From positions 5,117,501 through 5,181,500 of the forward strand of contig NZ_CP021744.1 of assembly GCF_002192455.1 (NCBI RefSeq): a DNA stretch of 64,000 nt. The letters run 5' to 3'. The position numbers and the translations under genes were made by a program. The notes beneath the pieces were generated by a model. That model did not search any database, was not told where the DNA came from, and worked only from the letters and a program-made list of their open reading frames with translations. Shown here one piece after another: positions 24,604-32,771 of the stretch. Source of the DNA: Streptomyces albireticuli (GTDB lineage Bacteria; Actinomycetota; Actinomycetes; Streptomycetales; Streptomycetaceae). Numbering within the stretch: the stretch's first letter is position 1; the number at the start of each line of letters is the position of its first letter.

Positions 24604-25242
24604 ATGACCGGATTCCGCCAGCAGAAAACAGCGGTTCCGGACAGGCTGCCGCACATGACCACACACGCGCGGGACACAGCGGGACGGGACACGGCACGGG
24701 CGGGGGCGGCGCACGCCGCGGACGGGAAGGTTCCGGCCGCCCGGTACGCGGTCCGGGCCATCGACCCGGCCGTGCTGGAGGAGCTCCGCCGCCGCGACGA
24801 CGCCGGCCGCCCCGCCGAGCCGTACACCGATCCGGAGGGCGGCGCGCCGCTCCGCTGCTGCCTGCGCCTGAGCCGGGCCGGGGAACGGATCGCCCTGGTC
24901 TCGTACGCCCCGCTGCGCCGCTGGGCGGCCGCGACGGGCGCCCGGCCGGGGGCCTACGAGGAGCAGGGGCCCGTCTTCGTCCACGGCGAGGCGTGCGAGG
25001 GCCCGGCGGAGGGCGCGGGCTACCCCTTCGCGCGGCCGGGCGCGCTGCGGAACGTGCGCTTCTACGACGCGGCGGGCCGCATCCACGGCGGCCGTCTCCT
25101 GGAGCTCCCGGAGGCGGCCGACGAGGCGGTCGGCAGGGCCCTCGACGAGGCGTTCGCGGATCCCGCGGTCGTGCTCGTCCACGTCCGGGCCGTGGAGTAC
25201 GGCTGCTTCCACTACGAGGTGCGCGGGCCGGAGGGCCGGTAG
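24604..25242 (+). CDS. DUF1203-domain protein
   Basis: About 212 residues if translated from ATG 24604, which has GGAG just upstream; ATG 24655 (195 aa) is an alternative. The conserved part starts near ARYAVRAIDPAVLEELRRRDDAG and runs to EYGCFHYEVRGPEG, typical of DUF1203. It contains LRCCLRLSRAGERIALVSYAPL and VFVHGEACEG. Function unknown. Only 30-80 bp separate it from the divergent TerD-like gene, so promoters must overlap or the mRNA is leaderless. The first 30-40 residues are poorly conserved-looking and less G/C-biased, so the true start is uncertain. Confidence 0.82.
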   Translation: MTGFRQQKTAVPDRLPHMTTHARDTAGRDTARAGAAHAADGKVPAARYAVRAIDPAVLEELRRRDDAGRPAEPYTDPEGGAPLRCCLRLSRAGERIALVSYAPLRRWAAATGARPGAYEEQGPVFVHGEACEGPAEGAGYPFARPGALRNVRFYDAAGRIHGGRLLELPEAADEAVGRALDEAFADPAVVLVHVRAVEYGCFHYEVRGPEGR

Positions 25243-25258
25243 GGCGGGCGGACGCGAA

Positions 25259-25289
25259 CGGGCCGGGCACCCCAGGGGTGCCCGGCCCG
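25259..25289. terminator. Bidirectional terminator between DUF1203 gene and asd
   Basis: Perfect 15-bp inverted repeat (arms 25259-25273 and 25275-25289) separated by one base, between convergent stop codons. Confidence 0.88.
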
Positions 25290-25307
25290 CTCGTACGACG
25301 CCGGGGG

Positions 25308-26336
25308 TCAGCCGCGCAGCTCGGCCGCGACCAGCTCCGCGATCTGGACGGCGTTGAGCGCCGCGCCCTTGCGGAGGTTGTCGTTGGAGAGGAACAGGGA
25401 GAGGCCGTGCTCGACGGTCTCGTCGACGCGGATGCGGCCGACGTACGAGGCGTCCTTGCCGGCCGCCTGGAGCGGGGTCGGGATCTCGGACAGCTCGACG
25501 CCCGGGGCGCCCTTCAGCAGCTCGTAGGCGCGCTCGACGCCGATCGGGCGCGCGAAGCGGGCGTTGACCTGGAGGGAGTGGCCGGAGAAGACCGGCACGC
25601 GGACGCAGGTGCCGGAGACCTTGAGCTCCGGGATCTCCAGGATCTTGCGGGACTCGTTGCGGAGCTTCTGCTCCTCGTCGGTCTCGAAGCTGCCGTCGTC
25701 GACGATGCTGCCGGCCATCGGCAGGACGTTGAAGGCGATGGCGCGCTTGTAGACGCCGGGCTCGGGGAAGTCGACGGCCTCGCCGTCGTGGGTGAGCTCG
25801 GTGGCCCGGTCGGCGACCGCGCGGACCTGGCCGTCGAGCTCGGCGACGCCGGCCACGCCGGAGCCGGAGACGGCCTGGTAGGTGGTGGCGACGAGGGCGG
25901 TGAGGCCGGCCTCCTCGTGCAGCGGGCGCAGCACGGGCATGGCGGCCATGGTGGTGCAGTTCGGGTTGGCGATGATGCCCTTGGGGCGGTCGGCGACCGC
26001 GTGCGGGTTCACCTCTGAGACGACCAGCGGGACCTCGGGGTCCATCCGCCAGGCGGAGGAGTTGTCGATCACGACGGCGCCCTGGCCGGCGACCTTCTCC
26101 GCGAGCGCGCGGGAGGTGGCGCCGCCGGCCGAGAAGATCACTATGTCCAGGCCGGTGTAGTCGGCGGTGGAGGCGTCCTCGACGGTGACCTCCGCGCCGG
26201 CCCACGGCAGCGTGGAACCGGCGGAGCGCGCGGAGGCGAACAGCCGCAGCTCCGTGACCGGGAACTCGCGCTCCGCGAGGATCTTGCGCACTACTCCGCC
26301 GACCTGGCCGGTGGCTCCGACGATTCCGATCCTCAC
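25308..26336 (-). CDS. asd: Aspartate-semialdehyde dehydrogenase
   Basis: Reduces aspartyl phosphate to aspartate semialdehyde with NADPH, at the branch to lysine/diaminopimelate, threonine, methionine and ectoine. 342 residues. Rossmann loop IVGATGQVGG at the N-terminus; catalytic Cys in NPNCTTMA (about residue 127); SGSGVAGVAELD; catalytic His region RVPVFSGHSLQV. Complete and of normal length. In many actinobacteria asd follows ask (aspartokinase). Here no ask is adjacent, so this appears to be a single-gene unit. Confidence 0.97.
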   Translation of the reverse strand: MRIGIVGATGQVGGVVRKILAEREFPVTELRLFASARSAGSTLPWAGAEVTVEDASTADYTGLDIVIFSAGGATSRALAEKVAGQGAVVIDNSSAWRMDPEVPLVVSEVNPHAVADRPKGIIANPNCTTMAAMPVLRPLHEEAGLTALVATTYQAVSGSGVAGVAELDGQVRAVADRATELTHDGEAVDFPEPGVYKRAIAFNVLPMAGSIVDDGSFETDEEQKLRNESRKILEIPELKVSGTCVRVPVFSGHSLQVNARFARPIGVERAYELLKGAPGVELSEIPTPLQAAGKDASYVGRIRVDETVEHGLSLFLSNDNLRKGAALNAVQIAELVAAELRG

Positions 26337-26468
26337 GGGGACTCCCTACTGCTCATGTACACCACATATGTCACTGCCAGGGACGGGGTCACCTGACCGC
26401 ACAGTTCCATCATGTGGTGCTACCCGCACCAAAAGTCCAATCCATTGTCCGCGGTGCGGGACGCCGAG

Positions 26469-26507
26469 GGGCGGGGCGGGCGCCCATACCGTGTGCCCGC
26501 CCCGCCC
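26469..26507 (-). terminator. Hairpin between the subtilase 3' end and the asd 5' region
   Basis: Perfect 13-bp GC-only inverted repeat (arms 26469-26481 and 26495-26507), 37 bp past the stop of the peptidase at 26544. Probably its terminator. Confidence 0.7.
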
Positions 26508-26543
26508 GTCGGCAGCGGGGTGTCAGCCCTGATCAGCAGGTGA

Positions 26544-29243
26544 TCAGCCGGTGACGCCGTCCGCCTTGATCTTCAGGGTGTACGGGTTCTCCAGCAGCGG
26601 CGAGGTGCGCCGCGACTCCACCTCGATCTCCCAGACGCCCGGCAGCGGGTTCTTGTACGTGCGCAGGTCGGGGCGGCACGTGTTGTCCGGGTTCGGGTAG
26701 TTCGGGTAGCAGTTGACGGTGGAGGTCGGGTCGGCCGGGACGCCGTAGGGGCTGATGGCGATGAAGCGGGTCTGGCTGCCCGCCGTGAGGCCGCCCATGG
26801 CGAGCTCCAGCGACTTCGCGCCCTTGGGCACGGTCACGAAGTACGAGGTCGTCGCGTTGCGCGTCGCCTTGCCGGACTTCTCGATCACGTACGAGGGGCC
26901 GGTGAGCGGCTCGGCGACCACCACGGTGGTGAGGATCTGCTTGTCGACGCCCTCGGTGCGGTCGTCGTCGACGGTGAGGACCGCGCTGTGCAGGCCGCCC
27001 GTCCTCGCCTTGGCCTTGACCTTGACGGTCACGGGCTTGTTCAGCGGCAGCTTCACCTCGTCGTCACCGGCGAGCTTGAAGGTGCCGTCGTTGTTCTTCC
27101 ACTTCAGCTCGTGCCACACGGCCTTGTCCGGGCCGGAGGTACGGGTGACCGTGACGTCGTACGTCCGGGTCTCGCCGGCCTTCAGGCCGCCCTCGCGGTC
27201 GTAGAGGCCGGTGCCGAAGCCGGGCTTCTTGAGCCGGCCCGAGAGCATGGTGGAGACGGGGGCCTCGACGGCGTACTCGTGCGCGGTCGCGCGGTCGCGC
27301 AGCGCGTCCCAGGCGTCCTCGATGTTGATCAGGCCGGCGCCCTGCTCGTACGCCTGTGCGCCCTTGATCTGCTTGGCGGTGCTGGTCAGCGCCGTCCGCA
27401 GGTCGGCCGGGGTGAGCTTCATACGCTTCTGCTTGGCGGCGGAGATCAGCAGCGCGGAGGCGCCGGTGGCCTGCGGGGAGGCCATCGAGGTGCCCTGGAG
27501 CATGCCGTAGCCGGGCGGCAGGTCGTAGCCGGACTCCTTGACGGGCGCGCCCGGCTCCCAGGTCGGCGTGGTGTTGACCGACGCGCCGGGGGCGGTGATC
27601 GTCGGGGTGAAGCCGCCGTCCTCGCGCGGGCCGCGGGAGGAGAACGGCATCATCGCGTACGTGGTCTTCACCTCGGAGCCGTAGTTCGCGGCCCAGGTGT
27701 CCTTGGAGATGGACGCGCCCACGCTGACGACCTTGTCGGCCAGGGCGGGGTCGCCGATGGTGTTGACGCCGGGGCCGCTGTTGCCGGCGGATATCACCAG
27801 CTGGACGCCGTAGGTGTCGATCAGGCGGGTGTAGAGCTCGGAGCGGGCGTTGTTGCCGTCGTTGAGCGCCGGCAGGCCGCCGATCGACATGTTGACGATG
27901 TCGACGCCGCGGTTGACCACGAGGTCGATCATGCCCTCGGTGAGCGCGACGTTGGTGCAGCCGCCGGTCCAGGTGCAGGCGCGCGAGGAGACGAGCTTGG
28001 CGCCGGGCGCCGCGCCGTTCATCTTCCCGCCGAACAGGCCGTTGGCGGCGGTGATGCCGGCGACGTGGGTGCCGTGCTCGGACTCGATGACGCCGATGCT
28101 GACGAAGTCGGCCTTCTTGCCGACCCAGTCGCCGCCCTTCGGGTCCATCGGCACGTCCTTGCGGATCTGCACGACGAAGGGGATGCGCTCGGCGATCGGG
28201 GTGTCCGGGTCGTCCTTGCCGAAGTAGGCGACCTGGAAGCCGTCCTTGTAGGGCTTCAGCTCCTCGTCGTTGCCGAAGTTCCCGTCGTCGTCGAGGTCGA
28301 CGCGGACGGTGCCGCGGGCCTTGTCGTAGAGGACCGCCCAGCTGTCGGTGGTGTCGCCGTCGCGGTTGAGGTCGCCCTTCATGTCGCCGCCGGCGGTCTC
28401 GTTCTCGCGGAAGAGGGAGACCTGGTACGAGCCGGTGGGCGCGGTGTAGGCGCGGCCGTTGAAGGAGAAGGACGGGCCGGCCGCGTCGGTGGTCATCGGC
28501 AGCCAGGTGCCGTCCTTGTCCGCGAGCGGGTCGGTCGCGGTGACCCAGTCGACGATCTTGCGCTCGCCGGTGGTGGTCTTCTGGAGCGCCGGGTGCCCGA
28601 GGTCGATGCCCGAGTCGAGGATGCCGATGGTCACGCCGCGGCCGTCGGCCTCGGGGTGGTCCTCGACGAAGTCGACGGCGCCGGTCTCGAAGGCCGGCTG
28701 GTACGGGTTCTTCGCCGGGGTGCCCTTGCCCGGGGCGGGGTAGGAGCCCGCCTTCGCGCCCCGCGCGCCGGGGACGGAGTCGGCCCGCGGCGTCGGGTCC
28801 GGGAGCCGGATCTCCTGCTTGAGGTCGATGCCGTGCACGGAGTCGAGCTTCTGCGCCTCGGCGATCGCGGCGTCGGCCTTGGCGGTCGGCACGGTGGCCC
28901 GGACGTAGCCGAGCTTGTCGTAGGCCTGGCCGATGGAGGCGCCCTTGACGGCCTCCAGCTTCTCGGTCACCTGACCGGTGCGGCCCGGGGCCGTCGCGAT
29001 CATCATCGTGACGGTCTTGTCGCCGTCGGCCTTGGCGTCGGCGAGGAGGGAGGCGTCCTGCGAACCGAGCTTGGTGGCCGCCGAGTTGGGCGGCGGGACG
29101 GAGCCCGGGGCGGGGGTGGGTCCGTCGGCGAGGGCGGGCGCGGCGCCCGCGGCGGTGAGCGCGGCCACCAGACCGGCCGCGACGGCTATTCGGACGGCGC
29201 GTCTGCCGCCGCCGAACGGCGCGTTGGGGGATTCGGGGGTCAT
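26544..29243 (-). CDS. Secreted subtilisin-like serine protease (S8 family)
   Basis: 899-residue extracellular protease. Signal peptide about residues 1-39 (RRAVRIAVAAGLVAALTAAGAAPALAD). A propeptide follows to about 190. The S8 domain has the complete triad: Asp210 (IGILDSGID), His390 (SEHGTHVAG) and Ser586 (QGTSMASP), with oxyanion Asn488. A ~140-residue insertion between Asp and His includes DLNRDGDTTD and DLDDDGNFGNDEEL, which look like calcium-binding loops. C-terminal ~270 residues are beta-rich. Start chosen at ATG 29243; the longer frame to 29399 lacks a ribosome site and would disrupt the signal peptide. Confidence 0.94.
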   Translation of the reverse strand: MTPESPNAPFGGGRRAVRIAVAAGLVAALTAAGAAPALADGPTPAPGSVPPPNSAATKLGSQDASLLADAKADGDKTVTMMIATAPGRTGQVTEKLEAVKGASIGQAYDKLGYVRATVPTAKADAAIAEAQKLDSVHGIDLKQEIRLPDPTPRADSVPGARGAKAGSYPAPGKGTPAKNPYQPAFETGAVDFVEDHPEADGRGVTIGILDSGIDLGHPALQKTTTGERKIVDWVTATDPLADKDGTWLPMTTDAAGPSFSFNGRAYTAPTGSYQVSLFRENETAGGDMKGDLNRDGDTTDSWAVLYDKARGTVRVDLDDDGNFGNDEELKPYKDGFQVAYFGKDDPDTPIAERIPFVVQIRKDVPMDPKGGDWVGKKADFVSIGVIESEHGTHVAGITAANGLFGGKMNGAAPGAKLVSSRACTWTGGCTNVALTEGMIDLVVNRGVDIVNMSIGGLPALNDGNNARSELYTRLIDTYGVQLVISAGNSGPGVNTIGDPALADKVVSVGASISKDTWAANYGSEVKTTYAMMPFSSRGPREDGGFTPTITAPGASVNTTPTWEPGAPVKESGYDLPPGYGMLQGTSMASPQATGASALLISAAKQKRMKLTPADLRTALTSTAKQIKGAQAYEQGAGLINIEDAWDALRDRATAHEYAVEAPVSTMLSGRLKKPGFGTGLYDREGGLKAGETRTYDVTVTRTSGPDKAVWHELKWKNNDGTFKLAGDDEVKLPLNKPVTVKVKAKARTGGLHSAVLTVDDDRTEGVDKQILTTVVVAEPLTGPSYVIEKSGKATRNATTSYFVTVPKGAKSLELAMGGLTAGSQTRFIAISPYGVPADPTSTVNCYPNYPNPDNTCRPDLRTYKNPLPGVWEIEVESRRTSPLLENPYTLKIKADGVTG

Positions 29244-29740
29244 GAACATCCCTAGCTGGATTGACGTGAAAGCCCCGCTGAACTGCGGGCGTCCGGAAAT
29301 CGGAGCCGGATGACCGATCACTTTTATGGAAGTGACGGGGGTTTGGGGAGAGTTGTCGGAGAGGGAAAGTAAGGATGGCGTAAACCCGCCATCCGCCACT
29401 CGGGAGGAAGCGTGCCGAAGGGCGTGAAGCGGTCAGGGGCGTTCCCGCAGCTCAGAGGGTGTAGAGCAAACGGACTACAGCAGCGGCCCCAGGACCGGCC
29501 GGGGGTTCCCCCCGAGAGTGAACGCTGAGTGAGCGTCAGCCCGCCAGGGGACGAGTGCTGTATGTCCGTTCGCAATCGCCAAGATCGATGTGAGGTGATC
29601 GGCGGCGGCCGTTGCGGCCGTGTTCACGCCCAGGTCATCCGTCCTGCCAACGATCCTCAGTGACAGAAGCACTGCCGGCACGGACCGCACCGCACCACAG
29701 CTGCCCGCTCGCCCTTCGCGTTCGCACTCGGGGAGACCGC
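29244..29740. other. Long intergenic region between divergent protease and metallophosphoesterase genes
   Basis: About 497 bp with no gene of Streptomyces codon usage. It carries the protease promoter (leftward) and phosphoesterase promoter (rightward). The notable element is the candidate PHO box at 29622-29643. Other small hairpins (near 29490-29520, GGCCGGGGGTTCCCCCC) have no clear role. Confidence 0.5.
29622..29643 (+). promoter_or_regulatory. Candidate PHO box (PhoP operator)
   Basis: Two 11-nt direct repeats in phase: GTTCACGCCCA (29622-29632) and GGTCATCCGTC (29633-29643). Streptomyces PhoP boxes consist of 11-nt repeats beginning G(G/T)TCA; both repeats fit. About 97 bp upstream of a predicted exported phosphoesterase. 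Confidence 0.6.
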
Positions 29741-31462
29741 ATGAATCGCAGATCTGACAGATCCGTCGCCTCCGGCCTCGACCGCCGTACGTTCCTCGCC
29801 GCGGCGGGTGCCGTGACCACCGCCACCGGCATCGGGATGGCGCTCGGCCCGGACCGGCCGGCCACCGCCGCCGGCCCGGAGGACGTCGCCGCCGCGAAGG
29901 CCGCGGCCGCCGCGGGCGCCCCGTCCCCCGCCGGCACCACCCTCGCCTCCGTCGCCGCCCCCCGGGGCACCGGCGGCTACCGGCGGCTCGGCGACGGCCC
30001 CGGCTGGCCCCGGCTCGTCCGCTCCGAGCTGGCCGCCGCCCGCGACGGCCGCCAGGACCGGCGCACCGCCCTGGCCTCCTTCGTGCAGTTCACCGACATC
30101 CACCTGACCGACGTCCAGCACCCGCTGCGCTACGAGTTCTTCCGCGCCGGCGAGCCCGGCGCCTGGCGGCCGCACGAGGCGCTCACCCTGCCCGGTGTCG
30201 TCTCCCTCGTCGAGCGCGTCAACAAGCTGCGCCGCGGCCCCGCCACCGGCGCCCCGCTGGGCTTCGTCATCACCACCGGCGACAACGGCGACGAGAACGC
30301 CCGGATCGAGGTCGAGTGGTACCTCACCGCCCTCAGCGGCGGCCGGATGAACCCCAACACCGGTGACCCGCGCCACTACGAGGGCGTGCAGAACAGCGGC
30401 CTCAAGCTCTACTGGCACCCCGACACCGCCCTGCGCGACGACGACAAACAGCTCGGCTTCCCGCGCATCGACGGCTACCTCGACGCCGCCTGCCGCCGCG
30501 TCAACAGCCCCGGCCTCAACATCCCCTGGTACTCCACCTTCGGCAACCACGACCTGCTCTCCGGCGGCTGCTACCCCGCCGCCGGAACCTTCCTCCACGA
30601 CGTCGCCGTGGGGAACAAGAAGCTCCAGACGATCCCCGCCGCCGAGGCGAAATGGCTGATGGAGGGCGAGGCCAAGGGCGTCGACCCCAGGGGCGAGCGG
30701 ATCCGGGAGATGCTCCGCGCGCACCGCAAGGAGATGCGCACCGTCACCCCCGACCCGGCGCGCGCCCCGGTCACCGCCCGCCAGTACATCTCCGCCCACC
30801 TCGACCCGCGCCACAAGGGCCGCGGCCCCCTCGGCCACGGTTACACCCGCGACAACCTCGACACGGGCAGCCTCTACTACTCCTTCCGGATCTCCGACCG
30901 CGTCGTCGGCATCAGCCTCGACTCGACCGACCCCGGCGGCCACTACCAGGGCTCCCTCGGCACCGGCCAGATCCGCTGGCTGGAGCGGACCCTGAAGCGC
31001 TACGAGGACAAGTACGCGCTCGTCTTCAGCCACCACCCCAGCTGGAGCATGGACAACCTCACCCCCGACCCCGCCCGCCCCGGCGAGGACCGGCACGACG
31101 GCAACGAGCTGATCTCCGTCCTCCAGAACCACAACAACGTCCTGGCCTGGATCAACGGCCACAGCCACCGCAACCGCATCAGGCCGCGCGGCACCTTCTG
31201 GGAGATCGCCACCGCCTCCCACGTGGACTACCCGCAGCTGGCCCGCGTCATCGAGGTCGCCGACAACCACGACGGCACGGTCTCGCTCTTCACCACCCTC
31301 ATCGAGTCCGCCGCCCCCTACCGCACCGACTTCGGCGACCTCTCCCAGACCGGACTCGCCTCCCTCTACCGGGAGCTGGCCTTCAACGCCCCGGGCGCCG
31401 ACGGCTCCCTCGCCGGAGCCGCCGGCGACCGCAACACCGAGCTGCTGCTCCCCAGGCGCTGA
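29741..31462 (+). CDS. Tat-exported metallophosphoesterase (TIGR03767-like)
   Basis: 573-residue predicted extracellular phosphatase/phosphodiesterase. The Tat signal is clear (LDRRTFLAAAGAVTTATGIGM), cleaved near ATAAG. The calcineurin-type metal motifs are present in order: QFTDIHLTDVQHP, TTGDNGDEN, STFGNHDLLSGG, VFSHHPSW and INGHSHRNRI, giving the D-x-H, GDN, GNH[DE], H and GHxH ligands. It resembles the actinobacterial TIGR03767 family. Substrate unknown. A candidate PHO box upstream suggests induction by phosphate limitation. ATG start with GGGGAGA upstream; single gene. Confidence 0.93.
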   Translation: MNRRSDRSVASGLDRRTFLAAAGAVTTATGIGMALGPDRPATAAGPEDVAAAKAAAAAGAPSPAGTTLASVAAPRGTGGYRRLGDGPGWPRLVRSELAAARDGRQDRRTALASFVQFTDIHLTDVQHPLRYEFFRAGEPGAWRPHEALTLPGVVSLVERVNKLRRGPATGAPLGFVITTGDNGDENARIEVEWYLTALSGGRMNPNTGDPRHYEGVQNSGLKLYWHPDTALRDDDKQLGFPRIDGYLDAACRRVNSPGLNIPWYSTFGNHDLLSGGCYPAAGTFLHDVAVGNKKLQTIPAAEAKWLMEGEAKGVDPRGERIREMLRAHRKEMRTVTPDPARAPVTARQYISAHLDPRHKGRGPLGHGYTRDNLDTGSLYYSFRISDRVVGISLDSTDPGGHYQGSLGTGQIRWLERTLKRYEDKYALVFSHHPSWSMDNLTPDPARPGEDRHDGNELISVLQNHNNVLAWINGHSHRNRIRPRGTFWEIATASHVDYPQLARVIEVADNHDGTVSLFTTLIESAAPYRTDFGDLSQTGLASLYRELAFNAPGADGSLAGAAGDRNTELLLPRR

Positions 31463-31490
31463 CGGGCGCGGACACCCCGCCGCCCGGCGC

Positions 31491-32546
31491 TCACCTGGGC
31501 AGGACGACGAGATACGCGGCCGGGTCGCGGTCGGCCGACGCCATCAGGGCGGTCCGGACCACCGCGGCCTGCTGCTCGGGGGTGTCGCGCAGCTTCCTGG
31601 GCGTGACGTGCACGACCGTGATGCCCAGCCGCTCCAGGTGCTCCCGCTTGCGGTACTGCTCCGACCACAGCGTCTCGTCGTCCTCCTGCGGCGCCCGTGA
31701 GTCGATCTCCAGCGCCACGCTGTGCTCCGGCCAGAAGGCGTCCACCCGGCCGAGGTGCGGGCCGCCGGGCAGCCGCAGGTCCACGTTCCACAGCGGCGCC
31801 GGCAGCCGGTGCTCGCGCACCAGGTCGTACAGCCGGCCCTCGGCCACCGCCCGGCTCTCGGTCAGCAGCGCGTCCACGGCCTCCGTCACATGCGCCCGCC
31901 CCAGCAGCCGGGCGCGCGTCAACTCCCGTACCACGGCGGCGGCTTCGCAGTGCCCGCCGCGCACCGCCTCGGTCAGCACCCGGCGCACCGCGGCGGCCTC
32001 GGTCAGCAGGGCCACGGTGTCGGCGACCGCGCGCGGCACGGGCGCGACCGGGACCCCCGTCAGCCTTCTGGCCTGCGGCAGGGCGGGGGCTCGCACCAGC
32101 CGTACGAAGCCGGTCGTGCGCAGCCGGCGGGTGCGCGGGACCAGTACGTCGATGCGGTCGAGCGAGAGCAGCGGCGGCACGGAGGTGAAGCGGTGCAGGG
32201 CCAGCGCGGCCGGTCCGGTGATCATCGCCTCGCCGTACGGGTCGCCGGCCGCCGCCCGCGCGGCGGCGGTGGCCGTGCCCGGCCCGGCCTGGGCGGGCGG
32301 GCCCTGGGTGCGCGGCACGGTGTACAGCAGCGCGGCGTGCAGCCGCTCCTCGCTGGTGGCCGGGCCGGTGCGGAGCAGGAAGACGCCGGGGAGGAGCTGC
32401 TGCCAGGGCCCTCCCGGGCGGCAGCGCTCGGTCACGGCCGCCCCCGGCACACCGTGTTCCCGCAGTTGACGGGAGGTCAGTACCCGGGTCCGGACGTCGG
32501 AGAGGTGGTGCAGGGGGCGCGGCGAGAGCGGGGTGTCGGGGTTCAT
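31491..32546 (-). CDS. AbiEi-antitoxin-like winged-helix protein with a DUF559/Vsr-type nuclease fold
   Basis: 351-residue protein. The N-terminal ~60 residues (RVLTSRQLREHGVPGAAVTERC, GGPWQQLLPGVFLLRTG) match the winged helix of AbiEi-type antitoxins. The C-terminal ~100 residues carry a PD-(D/E)XK-like core, GRVDAFWPEHSVALEIDSR, followed by EQYRKREHLERLGITVVHVTPRKL, as in DUF559/Vsr-like proteins. No toxin gene (AbiEii-like) lies beside it, so a toxin-antitoxin role is not supported. Such proteins are frequent single genes in actinobacteria with unknown function. Start taken at ATG 32546; the frame extends to 32696 without a better start. Confidence 0.85.
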   Translation of the reverse strand: MNPDTPLSPRPLHHLSDVRTRVLTSRQLREHGVPGAAVTERCRPGGPWQQLLPGVFLLRTGPATSEERLHAALLYTVPRTQGPPAQAGPGTATAAARAAAGDPYGEAMITGPAALALHRFTSVPPLLSLDRIDVLVPRTRRLRTTGFVRLVRAPALPQARRLTGVPVAPVPRAVADTVALLTEAAAVRRVLTEAVRGGHCEAAAVVRELTRARLLGRAHVTEAVDALLTESRAVAEGRLYDLVREHRLPAPLWNVDLRLPGGPHLGRVDAFWPEHSVALEIDSRAPQEDDETLWSEQYRKREHLERLGITVVHVTPRKLRDTPEQQAAVVRTALMASADRDPAAYLVVLPR

Positions 32547-32704
32547 GCCCGCCCCATTCCCGCCCCGCGCCCGCCCCCTAACCGCTGTTACAGGCCCGTA
32601 GGCAAATCCGGACAACTTCGCTCTAAAGCCGGAGGGTTGAGCGGCCGAGGGGCGGCCCCGGCGGCCCGGATCCCGGGGGCCCGTCACCCCGGCCACCCGC
32701 CGGA

Positions 32705-32754
32705 GGGTGCCCCGCCGGGCGGGCCTTCACGCCCGCCCGCCGGTGGAGGCACCC
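32705..32754 (-). terminator. Terminator-like nested hairpin after pepN copy 2
   Basis: Inner 9-bp stem CGGGCGGGC / GCCCGCCCG (32716-32724, 32731-32739) inside an outer GGGTGCC / GGCACCC pairing (32705-32711, 32748-32754). Begins 17 bp beyond the pepN stop at 32772. Confidence 0.65.
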
Positions 32755-32771
32755 GCCGGGGTGAGCGGCGG

